Shown: positions 5,620-12,660, counted from the first letter of the stretch. The stretch is DNA of 14,388 nucleotides from JBEKJU01 sp050011095 (GCA_050011095.1 JBEKJU010000181.1:1-14388), one strand, 5' to 3'. Notes: generated by a model from the sequence alone, not told the origin. A program made the numbers and translations.

Positions 5620-6246
5620 ATGACGGAAACCATCTACACAATTGGGTATTCAAATCATCCCTTGGACCGCTTCATTGCCATCCTAAAGAAGCACGCTATC
5701 AATACACTCTGTGACGTAAGGTCTGATCCGTACAGCCGTGTGAACCCTCAATTCAACCGTGAAACTCTAAAAGCGGCGTTGGAGAAGCATGCTATCGCTT
5801 ATGTTTTTCTCGGTAAGGAGTTGGGGGCGCGAAGCGAGGACCGGTCCTGTTATATCCACGGCAAAGTCCAGTACGATTGTCTAGCTCGCACGGCCTTGTT
5901 TAAGAGAGGCATAGACTCGTTACTGGAAAGAGCTCGCGGCTGCCGCTCTGCGTTGATGTGCGCAGAAAAGGATCCACTAGACTGTCATCGAACCATTCTT
6001 GTTGCTCGCTATCTCGACAAGCTTGGCGTGCCTATAGAGCATATCTTGTTCGATGGCAGCTTGGAGACTCACCGACAACTGGAAGCAAGACTGCTCCGGC
6101 AACACAAAATACCAGAAAGCGACGACCTGTTTCGTTCACGTGAGGCCACGATTGATGATGCGTACAAGACTCAAGCCGAACGCATAGCTTACACTGTTAG
6201 GCTCACAAACGATGAAGCGCGGCAGACCGGCAGAAGTTCGCGATGA
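5620..6246 (+). CDS. DUF488 family protein (long form)
   Basis: A 208-residue protein, DUF488 by its motifs in order: IYTIGYSNHPLDRFIAIL (residues 5-22), TLCDVRSDPYSR with F45 (29-45), YVFLGKELGAR (61-71), IHGKV (79-83) and LMCAEKDPLDCHR (112-124). C114, C122, H123 and R124 are the family's conserved cluster and look like an active or metal-binding site. The C-terminal 70 residues (HILFDGSLETHRQLEARLL, DDLFRS, AYKTQAERIAY) form the extension seen in long DUF488 proteins. The biochemical role of DUF488 is not known to me; its pairing with an OB-type protein suggests nucleic acid or nucleotide chemistry (inference). The start codon is 10 bp after the previous stop, and the last bases overlap the next gene by ATGA, so translation is coupled. 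Confidence 0.85.
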   Translation: MTETIYTIGYSNHPLDRFIAILKKHAINTLCDVRSDPYSRVNPQFNRETLKAALEKHAIAYVFLGKELGARSEDRSCYIHGKVQYDCLARTALFKRGIDSLLERARGCRSALMCAEKDPLDCHRTILVARYLDKLGVPIEHILFDGSLETHRQLEARLLRQHKIPESDDLFRSREATIDDAYKTQAERIAYTVRLTNDEARQTGRSSR

Positions 6247-6680
6247 AAATCTTCACAATAGGGTTTACCAAGAAATCGGCCGAGGTGTTTTTCACCAAAC
6301 TGCAATTGGCGGGTGCCAGCCGACTAGTCGACGTACGGCTGAACAACGTTTCTCAACTGGCAGGTTTTGCCAAACGCGACGACCTCCGGTATTTCTTGAG
6401 AACGATTTGTCAAATGGACTACGTGCATCTTCCGGAACTCGCGCCGGCACAACACATACTGGACGAATACAAGAAGCACAATGGAGACTGGAACCGGTAT
6501 GAACGTCAGTTCATAGACCTAATGACCACGCGACAAATTGAGAACAAAGTATCGCGTGAACTGCTTGAGAACGCCTGCTTGCTTTGCAGCGAAGATAAAC
6601 CCTCTCATTGCCATCGTCGCCTCGTGGCGGAGTATCTCAGCGACAGATGGGGCAGTATCCAAATCGAGCACATCACCTGA
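6243..6680 (+). CDS. DUF488 family protein (short form)
   Basis: A 145-residue second DUF488 protein starting inside the ATGA overlap with the preceding gene. Motifs: IFTIGFTKKSAEVFF (3-17), RLVDVRLNN (27-35), YVHLPELAP (60-68), YERQFIDLM and LLCSEDKPSHCHRRLVAEYL (113-132), with C115, C123, H124 and R125 matching the cluster of the longer neighbour. It ends right after that core and lacks the C-terminal extension. The two DUF488 proteins differ strongly in sequence, so they are not a recent duplication; they may form a heterodimer or act on successive steps (inference). The stop codon is followed within 4 bp by an attC-like site, and the next gene (gpsA) is convergent. Confidence 0.85.
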   Translation: MKIFTIGFTKKSAEVFFTKLQLAGASRLVDVRLNNVSQLAGFAKRDDLRYFLRTICQMDYVHLPELAPAQHILDEYKKHNGDWNRYERQFIDLMTTRQIENKVSRELLENACLLCSEDKPSHCHRRLVAEYLSDRWGSIQIEHIT

Positions 6681-6683
6681 GGC

Positions 6684-6749
6684 CGCTAACAATGCGCTGG
6701 AGCCGATCGTGGCCCTGTCGGGCCACTCGGGTTAGTTCTGTGTTACAAG
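6684..6749 (+). other. attC-like imperfect hairpin after the DUF488 operon
   Basis: Directly after the stop codon comes CGCTAACAATGCGCTGGAG, closely resembling the opening of integron attC sites (R'' box with CTAAC, then AAT.CG.T..AGCCGA). A perfect 7-bp stem follows (GTGGCCC 6709-6715, loop TGTC, GGGCCAC 6720-6726), extended by CCGA/TCGG with a 2-base bulge. The closing arm carries GTTAC at 6742-6746 opposite CTAAC: four of five positions pair, against the expected GTTAG. Unpaired bases and a spacer are present, as in attC. No integrase gene is in the window and no second attC was found upstream, so this could be a decayed cassette site. Confidence 0.4.
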
Positions 6750-6813
6750 CTTTCCAGCGGCAATATGAAACTACCGCAGTTCAGCCCAACTGTTCAGGTG
6801 ACGTCGATACCAC

Positions 6814-7845
6814 CTATCTTCCTACCCTACTTAATCCGCCTCGCCCCCGCGGTGTCCGTCTGGTCGGGTTCAAGGTTTTTGCAGAATCACGCGTCTTCTT
6901 CTTTCGTGCCCCTGTTGCGGATATCCTCACGCGGTAAAGCTCCCAGGTGATGGGCATCTCTATATCGAGGCTCTCGGACAGCCTGTAGGCCGCCTCGACC
7001 GCGTAGTACCCCTCGACCACGACCTTTTGCGAAGCGATAATCTCTCGGGGGTCCCTGCCCCTGGCAAGCTCCACCCCGAACATCCTGTTCCTGCTCAAGG
7101 GGCCCGTACAGGTGAGTATAAGATCGCCCATGCCCGAAAGGCCCATGAAGGTCGTGTCGCGGGCGGCCTGGCTCCGGCCGAGCCTCTTGATCTCGGCAAG
7201 GGCGCGCGTGATGTAGGCGGCGAGCGTATTGTTCCCGAGGCCGAGCCCTTCAATGATCCCCGCGCCGATGGCCATCACGTTCTTCAGCGCCCCGCCCAGC
7301 TCGACCCCCACCACATCCTGGCTCGTGTAGACGCGGAACCGGTCGTCATGGCTCATCTGCTGAAAATGCCGCGCAAGCCCCTTGTCGGATGCGGCCACGA
7401 CCACGGAAGTAAAATACCTTTTCGCCACCTCCAGGGCGAACGAGGGGCCGGACAGGACCGCGCTCCGGGCAGCGCCGCCCACAAGCTCGTCGATCACCCG
7501 GCTCATGCGGAAAAGCGAATCGGTCTCGATCCCTTTCGTCAGGACGAGGAGGCGCTTTCCCGAAAGGGCGGCCGATACCGGCGCGAGGGTCGATCTCAGG
7601 GCGAAGGAAGGCGTGGCCACGACGATATCGTCGGATGAGGCCACGGCCGCCCGGAGGTCGTGTGTGCACGCGATGTTTTCGGGCAGCGTGAAGCCGGGGA
7701 GATAATAGGTGTTCTCCCTGGTTTCCCCGATCACCCTTTCAAGCTCGGGCTCGTAGACCCAGAGCGTGACCCTGTGGCCCCTGCCCGCGAGTTGCATGGA
7801 GAAGGCCGTTCCCCACGCTCCCGCGCCGATAACCGTAATATTCAT
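6814..7845 (-). CDS. gpsA: NAD(P)-dependent glycerol-3-phosphate dehydrogenase, abnormal C-terminus
   Basis: GpsA makes sn-glycerol-3-phosphate from dihydroxyacetone phosphate for phospholipid synthesis in the cytoplasm. Residues 1-306 are a standard GpsA: ITVIGAGAWGTAF nucleotide-binding loop (3-15), LTKGIE with K104, LSGPSFALEVA (131-141), ELGGALKNVMAIGAG with K188, GLGLGNNT, FMGLSGMGDLILTCTG, and SLDIEMPITWELYRV (292-306). After V306 family resemblance stops: the frame runs on for 37 Arg/Lys-rich residues with no GpsA character. Another frame at the same point reads REDIRNRGTKEEDA and stops at 6887, resembling a shortened GpsA tail, so a small deletion or frameshift near 6928 is likely. 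ATG 7845 has AAAGGAT upstream. Most conserved catalytic parts are intact, so activity is possible. Confidence 0.9.
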   Translation of the reverse strand: MNITVIGAGAWGTAFSMQLAGRGHRVTLWVYEPELERVIGETRENTYYLPGFTLPENIACTHDLRAAVASSDDIVVATPSFALRSTLAPVSAALSGKRLLVLTKGIETDSLFRMSRVIDELVGGAARSAVLSGPSFALEVAKRYFTSVVVAASDKGLARHFQQMSHDDRFRVYTSQDVVGVELGGALKNVMAIGAGIIEGLGLGNNTLAAYITRALAEIKRLGRSQAARDTTFMGLSGMGDLILTCTGPLSRNRMFGVELARGRDPREIIASQKVVVEGYYAVEAAYRLSESLDIEMPITWELYRVRISATGARKKKTRDSAKTLNPTRRTPRGRGGLSRVGR

Positions 7846-8249
7846 GCGCTATCCTTTCCTGTAAGGTCGGCAGGACGGCCGCCTGCGCGGAATGGTCATC
7901 TGCGGCGGTCTGCTCGCCTTGCGCCCTTCGCCGTACGGCAGTACGGCTACGGTCTACAAGGCTCCCATCCCATCCACATCTGAACCATTCCTTCATGCGG
8001 CCGTCCACCGAATCCGTGGAGCATCGCCGATGCTCCACGGAGGTCAACCAACGTGTCCACGGCTCCCGGCAGCCAACCGCCCTCGCGCCCGCTCCGGCGG
8101 AGCAAACAGTCACTTACAGCCAACCACTTCAATGAGAACACCTACGAGTCCTTGCCTCAGGCCGGCATAGCAAACTGCACATTACCACCGAAAGAGTGTA
8201 GCCATTCTTTGTGCGACTCTCTATCATTATTTAGGACAGCTCTGCGTGT
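7846..8249. repeat. Gene-free stretch with two palindromes
   Basis: No coding region is supported between gpsA and the next leftward gene. Two palindromes stand out: GCCGTAC-GGCA-GTACGGC at 7930-7947, and a 27-bp palindrome at 8014-8040 with perfect 13-bp arms (CCGTGGAGCATCG / CGATGCTCCACGG) around a single base. Neither is followed by a T run, so they look like REP-type repeats and not terminators. Confidence 0.5.
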
Positions 8250-8636
8250 CTACACGATAACATTCCTTTCAAGAAGGAGAAAATCAAGTGCCTCAATCTT
8301 GATAAGGTTCGCCAGCATTTCCTCTGGAGTGGATTTTTCAATTTTCTTCGGCTCCGCTATCCGACTCAAGAGACGGAACCTCAACGCTTCAACAATCTTG
8401 TCGTCAAACTTTGCTTCGGTGTTTTTCAGAAAGAACGCGGTCGCTTCGTGAAGTGCTCTTTCATAGATTTCGTTTTCGACTTTCATGCGAGAGGCGGCGC
8501 CGTTTAGAAGGCCGTCCCAAAAGGACACAAGGAATGATTTTTGTTCAACAACCGAGCCTTCGCCGTATTTTGAGAAAATCGCTTCAGCAATTCTCTTTCC
8601 CTTGACTTCAGCAAATTTCTCCATATCTATGCTCAT
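8250..8636 (-). CDS. Unrecognised helical soluble protein
   Basis: A 128-residue product from ATG 8636, 12 bp after the stop of the upstream membrane-anchored gene on the same strand, so the two probably form an operon. The sequence (MSIDMEKFAEVKGKRIAEAI..., SRMKVENEIYERALHEATAFFLKN, EALRFRLLSRIAEPKKIEKS) is charged and predicted mostly alpha-helical, without Cys clusters, signal or catalytic motif. Its codon use is more AT-rich than that of gpsA and gyrA, which flank it. No family is recognised. Proximity to the membrane partner suggests a two-component module of unknown purpose; defence or stress functions are possible but unsupported. Confidence 0.6.
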   Translation of the reverse strand: MSIDMEKFAEVKGKRIAEAIFSKYGEGSVVEQKSFLVSFWDGLLNGAASRMKVENEIYERALHEATAFFLKNTEAKFDDKIVEALRFRLLSRIAEPKKIEKSTPEEMLANLIKIEALDFLLLERNVIV

Positions 8637-8648
8637 TGCCGATTCTGT

Positions 8649-9062
8649 TCATTTTGGTGCTGCATAACCAAAGAGCCTATTAATGTATCCAAGACAATAC
8701 TGTCGTTCGTCCGAACGACTGGAATTCTCACCTCCGTAATTTACTCTGCATTGGACATACTCCTCCCAAGCCTCGTTGAAGCCCGCCAATTGGGTCTTTT
8801 CAAGGAACGGTTCAAAAACGATCTTAGCTTTTTCGTGATCAACGAGAACATGGTCCGTCAGGATTTGAGGAATCATTTTGCCCTCGACATCGCTCCTTTG
8901 ACGGAACCAATACATGACTTCGACAAAAGCAGCCCGAAAAGCAGCCGCGGCCTTGTTGAATTCAGTTATTCTGAGAGTCTCTCTATTCAGCCGCAGGGCA
9001 AAACGATATGTTATGAATGCCCCGAGAAAGGTTCCTCCTAGACCGATAATAGCAGTCAACAT
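8649..9062 (-). CDS. Membrane-anchored protein of unknown function
   Basis: A 137-residue product from ATG 9062, preceded by a clear ribosome-binding site (AGGGGGAG about 7 bp upstream). Residues 2-22 (LTAIIGLGGTFLGAFITYRFA) form one N-terminal transmembrane helix with small-residue GxxxG-like spacing. The rest is a helical cytoplasmic domain (RLNRETLRITEFNKAAAAFR..., FNEAWEEYVQCRVNYGGENS). Short proteins with one N-terminal helix and this RETLRITEF.KA..FR segment are common and unnamed; I know no function for them. It is the first gene of the pair with the 128-residue protein downstream. Its lower GC than the neighbours suggests transfer. Confidence 0.65.
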   Translation of the reverse strand: MLTAIIGLGGTFLGAFITYRFALRLNRETLRITEFNKAAAAFRAAFVEVMYWFRQRSDVEGKMIPQILTDHVLVDHEKAKIVFEPFLEKTQLAGFNEAWEEYVQCRVNYGGENSSRSDERQYCLGYINRLFGYAAPK

Positions 9063-9191
9063 TTCTGTCTCCCCCTATTCTCCGTATTTTTGTCAGCATC
9101 CCCCAAAGTTCATACCCGTAGGGGGAAAATGGCTTCATATTTCTTCCATTTTGTCTGCAATTGGTTTCCGCAGTATCATTCTATCCAGCCA

Positions 9192-9217
9192 GGGAGAGCG
9201 AGAGGGGAGAGCGAGAG
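9192..9217. repeat. Tandem 13-mer, two copies
   Basis: GGGAGAGCGAGAG occurs twice head to tail in the gene-free stretch 9063-9517. The rest of that stretch holds the palindromes at 9390-9480 and no gene I can support. Confidence 0.6.
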
Positions 9218-9389
9218 GGACGACCGTAAACAAGTAAATAACCCAACCTCTCGCCTTCTTCATCTCCGGCCCCGCCACATGCATTAATCATAGCCACCAG
9301 TAATGCAGTATTGCAAGAAGAACATTCGACGGCACCCTTTCAGGAAGACATTGAGAAACGCCCAGCCCCTGGGAATGCAAGTGGTTTAC

Positions 9390-9427
9390 CGCCGGGTTCG
9401 ATCAGCGGAGGCTGATCGGACCCGGCG
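9390..9427. repeat. 17-bp-arm hairpin
   Basis: CGCCGGGTTCGATCAGC (9390-9406), loop GGAG, GCTGATCGGACCCGGCG (9411-9427): 17 paired positions with one T-G wobble. It is followed at once by a smaller hairpin TGGACA-AGCC-TGTCCA (9432-9447) and then the REP copy at 9446-9480, so three palindromes lie head to tail. Confidence 0.65.
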
Positions 9428-9445
9428 TGGGTGGACAAGCCTGTC

Positions 9446-9480
9446 CATTCCCCGTCATGCCGGCGGAAGCCGGCATCCAG
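9446..9480 (+). repeat. REP-like repeat (GTCATGCCGGC type), left copy
   Basis: Opens with CATTCCCCGTCATGCCGGC and ends GCCGGCATCCAG, with stem ATGCCGGC / GCCGGCAT around GGAA. This is a form of the widespread proteobacterial 'GTCATTCCGGCGAAAGCCGGAATCC' repeat. An inverted copy lies at 9908-9944, so the two bracket the GIY-YIG gene. Confidence 0.75.
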
Positions 9481-9517
9481 TGACTCTTTTCACTTTTCAC
9501 TTTCCGTGTCTGTGCAG

Positions 9518-9808
9518 TCACACGATCTTGTGATACAAATCTTCCCAATCGGGATTATCTCTCTCGATCAATTCCAGCTTCCATGCCCGTTTCCAATTCT
9601 TCAGTCTCTTCTCTCGCGTAATAGCCGATTCCATTGTCTTGTGCACTTCGTACCATACCAGAAGATGCGCGCCGTAGCGTTTCGTGAACCCGCCTATCAC
9701 GTCGTTTTTATGTTCCCATATCCGCCCGACGAGATTTGAAGTGACACCAACGTATAGCGTACCGTTTCTCTTGTTTGCCAGCATATAGACCGCCGGCTGT
9801 TTGTCCAT
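9518..9808 (-). CDS. Small GIY-YIG nuclease
   Basis: A 96-residue GIY-YIG endonuclease-domain protein of the short single-domain (UPF0213/YhbQ-like) type. Motifs in order, from ATG 9808: AVYMLANKRNGTLYVGVTSNL (the GIY and YIG strands appear as VYM and YVG), RIWEHK with the conserved Arg and His, YEVH, then the conserved Glu in AITREKRLKNWKR. These give the catalytic Tyr/Arg/Glu set. A GTG four codons upstream (9820) is an alternative start; MDKQPAVY is the more usual beginning. The cellular role of these short proteins is unsettled; they are thought to act on DNA. The gene is flanked by inverted copies of one REP-like palindrome. Confidence 0.88.
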   Translation of the reverse strand: MDKQPAVYMLANKRNGTLYVGVTSNLVGRIWEHKNDVIGGFTKRYGAHLLVWYEVHKTMESAITREKRLKNWKRAWKLELIERDNPDWEDLYHKIV

Positions 9809-9907
9809 TGTCGGTTTCACCGGATGCGGCCCTTCCCCCGGCAGGCCCCGGATGTCCGGCCTTCACGGGATTAAGACCCCCCTCGCCCTATCGGCTCGGA
9901 CCATGAC

Positions 9908-9944
9908 CTGGATGCCGGCTTTCGCCGGCATGACGGGGGAATGG
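9908..9944 (-). repeat. REP-like repeat (GTCATGCCGGC type), inverted right copy
   Basis: Reads CTGGATGCCGGC...GCCGGCATGACGGGGG on the + strand, the reverse complement of the 9446-9480 copy with two small differences (GAAA for GGAA, and one extra G). A well-formed stem is kept. Confidence 0.75.
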
Positions 9945-9975
9945 GCATGCCCGCCCCGGAAGGCCTGAATCCGGG

Positions 9976-9995
9976 GCCGGCATGACGGGGAATGG
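9976..9995 (-). repeat. Partial REP-like copy
   Basis: GCCGGCATGACGGGGAATGG repeats the right half of the REP copy at 9908-9944, about 55 bp further on in the same orientation. The left half is missing. Confidence 0.65.
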
Positions 9996-10081
9996 TCCGG
10001 CCTGCCGCTCCCGACTCATGCCTTTTTATCGCCCACCACACCTCACCACCTAACGACACCCCCATTCACACGATCACACGA

Positions 10082-12499
10082 TCAATCCTCGCTTATCATC
10101 CCTACCCCGCTGATCCGCTCTTCGTCGTCCTTGAGGCCCATCAGCTTCACGCCGAAGCCGCCACGGAGGTGGGCGGGGATGGTCGTCGCATTGAACCTGA
10201 TGGTCCGCCCCGTGTTCGTCACGAGGATGATCTCGTCGTTCAGGCCCACCCGCTTGACGCCCACGACCTCGCCGTTTCTCTTCTCGCACCTCACGTTGAT
10301 GACGCCCATGCCGCCCCGCGCCTGGACCTTGTACTCCTCGCAGGCGACGCGCTTTCCGAACCCCTTTTCCGTTACCGTAAAGAGGGTGCATCCCGCGCTC
10401 ACCACGTCCACGGAGACAATCTCATCGGTCTTCTTCAGGCGGATGCCCTTCACGCCGTAAGCCGCCCTGCCCATGGAGCGTATATCCTCTTCCTTGAACC
10501 TGATGGCCATGCCCCTTTTGGTCGCGAGGATGACCTCTGAGCCTGCCTCCAGGGGGAGCACGTCCATCAGGCTGTCGTCCTCGGGCAGTTCCATCACCTT
10601 TATCCCCATGCTCCTCACGTTCTTCAGAAGGCCCAGGCTCATCTTTTTCACCTGCCCCTTGCGCGTCGCCATGAGGAGGAACCGGTCGTCCGAAAAATCC
10701 CTCACGTGGGTCACGGCCGTGATCTTCTCGTCCTTCTCCGCCTTGATGAGGTTGATCACCGGCTTCCCCTTCGCCGAGAGGTGCGCCTCGGGGATCGTGT
10801 GGACCTTCCTGATGTGGGCCCTCCCGGCCGACGTGAAGAGAATGATATACGAGTGGGTCGAGGCGATATAGAGCTGGTTCACGAAATCGTCTTCCCGCAC
10901 CACGATGCCGATCTTCCCCTTGCCACCCCGGAGCTGCTGCCTGTACTGGTCGAGGGAGGTCCTCTTGATGTAGCCGCCGTGGGTGATGGTCACCACCACC
11001 TCTTCTTCCTTGATCATGTCCTCGACGGTGATATCCGGAAGCTCGTCCACGATCTCCGTGAGCCTGCCGTCGCCGTACTTCTCCCTGACCTCCAAAAGCT
11101 CCTTCTTGATGACGTCCATGAGGAGCCTTTCGTCCTGGAGGATCGCCGTGAGCCGCTTTATCTCCTCCTGGATGGCCTTCAGCTCGTCCAGTATCTTCAT
11201 CCGTTCGAGGGAGGTGAGGCGGGCGAGACGCATGTCGAGGATGCTCTGGGCCTGTTTCTCCGAAAGCTGGAAGGCGCCCATGAGGCCGTTTCGCGCCTCC
11301 TCGGTGTTCCGCGCCTGCCTGATGATCGCGACCACCCGGTCGATATTGTCGAGGGCGATCTTCAGGCCCTCAAGGATGTGGAGCCGCTCCTCCGCCTTGC
11401 GGAGCTGGAAGGTCGATCTCCGCGTCACGACCTCCTTCCTGAAATTGACGAATTCGGTAATCATCTGCTTCAGGCTGAGGTAGCGCGGCTGGTTGTTTAC
11501 GATGGTGAGGAAGATGATGCCGAAGGTCGTCTGGAGCTGTGTCTGCTTGTAGAGCTTGTTCAGGATGGGCAGGCCCATCTCGTTCCTTTTCAGCTCGATG
11601 ACGACCCGGATGCCCTCGCGGTTCGACTCGTCCCGTATGTTCGCTATGCCCTCTATCTTCTTGTCGTTCACCAGCTCGACGATGTTCTCGATGAGGCGCG
11701 CCTTGTTGACCTGGTAGGGGATCTGGGTGATGATGATCGATTCCCGGCCGTCCTTCTTGTTCTTCTCGATGTTCGCCGTTGCGCGCAGAAGGATATGCCC
11801 CCTGCCCGTCTCGTAGGCGTCCCTGATGCCCTGCCTGCCGTAGATGAGGGCCTGCGTGGGGAAATCAGGGCCGGTGATGTGGGCCATCAGCCCTTCGGTG
11901 GTGATCGCCGGGTCGTCGATAAAGGCGATCGTGCCGTTAATCACCTCGGTCATGTTGTGGGGCGGGATGTTCGTGGCCATGCCCACGGCGATGCCGGAGG
12001 AGCCGTTCACGAGGAGGTTCGGAATCCTTGAGGGGAGCACGACGGGCTCTTTCAGCGACTCGTCGTAGTTGAGCTTGAAGGCGACCGTGTCCTTCTCGAG
12101 GTCCTCCAGTATCTCCTCGGCGATCCTGGAGAGCCTCACCTCCGTATACCTCATGGCGGCGGGCGCGTCCCCGTCGATGGAGCCGAAGTTGCCCTGTCCG
12201 TCGATAATGGGGTATCTCAAGGAAAATTCCTGCACCATCCGCGTGATCGCATCGTAGACGGCCTGGTCGCCGTGGGGGTGGTACTTGCCGATCACATCGC
12301 CGACGACGCGGGCCGATTTCTTGTAGGGCTTGTCGTGCATGTTGTTCAGCTCGTACATGGCGAAGAGTATCCGCCGGTGCACCGGCTTTAGCCCGTCGCG
12401 GACATCGGGCAGGGCCCTGCCGATGATGGTGCTCATGGCATAGTCCAGATAGGACCGCCTCATCTCATCTTCGATAGGTATGATCGTGGCTGTAGGCAT
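10082..12499 (-). CDS. gyrA: DNA gyrase subunit A
   Basis: GyrA forms the cleavage-religation and DNA-wrapping half of the A2B2 gyrase that introduces negative supercoils using ATP. The 805 residues are full length for lineages lacking the long acidic tail. The N-terminal breakage-reunion domain includes YLDYAMSTIIGRALPDVRDG (17-36), KSARVVGDVIGKYHPHGD (61-78) and the catalytic R117-Y118 in AAMRYTEVRLS. The coiled-coil tower lies about 345-490, and the C-terminal beta-pinwheel (about 500-805) carries the GyrA-box as QLRGGKG at 522-528. Residue 79, equivalent to E. coli Ser83, is Gln; D83 matches Asp87. ATG 12499 is preceded by AAGGAGG. The gene is transcribed away from a repeat-rich leader. 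ParC is excluded by the GyrA-box and full pinwheel. Confidence 0.97.
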   Translation of the reverse strand: MPTATIIPIEDEMRRSYLDYAMSTIIGRALPDVRDGLKPVHRRILFAMYELNNMHDKPYKKSARVVGDVIGKYHPHGDQAVYDAITRMVQEFSLRYPIIDGQGNFGSIDGDAPAAMRYTEVRLSRIAEEILEDLEKDTVAFKLNYDESLKEPVVLPSRIPNLLVNGSSGIAVGMATNIPPHNMTEVINGTIAFIDDPAITTEGLMAHITGPDFPTQALIYGRQGIRDAYETGRGHILLRATANIEKNKKDGRESIIITQIPYQVNKARLIENIVELVNDKKIEGIANIRDESNREGIRVVIELKRNEMGLPILNKLYKQTQLQTTFGIIFLTIVNNQPRYLSLKQMITEFVNFRKEVVTRRSTFQLRKAEERLHILEGLKIALDNIDRVVAIIRQARNTEEARNGLMGAFQLSEKQAQSILDMRLARLTSLERMKILDELKAIQEEIKRLTAILQDERLLMDVIKKELLEVREKYGDGRLTEIVDELPDITVEDMIKEEEVVVTITHGGYIKRTSLDQYRQQLRGGKGKIGIVVREDDFVNQLYIASTHSYIILFTSAGRAHIRKVHTIPEAHLSAKGKPVINLIKAEKDEKITAVTHVRDFSDDRFLLMATRKGQVKKMSLGLLKNVRSMGIKVMELPEDDSLMDVLPLEAGSEVILATKRGMAIRFKEEDIRSMGRAAYGVKGIRLKKTDEIVSVDVVSAGCTLFTVTEKGFGKRVACEEYKVQARGGMGVINVRCEKRNGEVVGVKRVGLNDEIILVTNTGRTIRFNATTIPAHLRGGFGVKLMGLKDDEERISGVGMISED

Positions 12500-12520
12500 G
12501 AGGCCTCCTTGTTTTAGGCA

Positions 12521-12609
12521 GCAATTATTGGGGCTCGCGTCGCCCCCTTCATCGGCAAAGCCGATGAAGCTTCCCCCTCATAAAAAGGAAGGGGCGGGGG
12601 CGAAAAAAA
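12521..12609 (+). repeat. REP-like branched palindromic repeat, copy 2
   Basis: The full unit, beginning GCAATTATTGGGGCTCGCG, with stem CTTCATCGGC / GCCGATGAAG (loop AAA), the CTTCC/GGAAG pair and outer arms TCGCCCCC / GGGGGCGA, better paired than in copy 1. It starts only about 20 bp upstream of the gyrA start, so it lies in the gyrA leader or promoter region. The whole interval 12500-12917 contains no gene. Confidence 0.75.
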
Positions 12610-12634
12610 GCATCCGACGACACCCACTTACGCG

Positions 12635-12657
12635 CGACCCACTGCGTGGGTGCCCCG
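12635..12657. repeat. Small hairpin CGACCC...GGGTGCCCCG, copy 1
   Basis: A 23-bp unit with arms ACCCAC / GTGGGT and tail GCCCCG, between REP copies 2 and 3. A near-identical unit (arms ACCCGC / GCGGGT) sits at 12684-12705 inside REP copy 3. Confidence 0.55.
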
Positions 12658-12660
12658 CGG

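Noticed and set aside
10706..12031. Long open frame (441 codons) on the + strand
   Set aside because: It lies antisense within gyrA, whose frame and motifs are unmistakable. Its Asp/Leu/Val-rich product is typical of a GC-rich antisense shadow.
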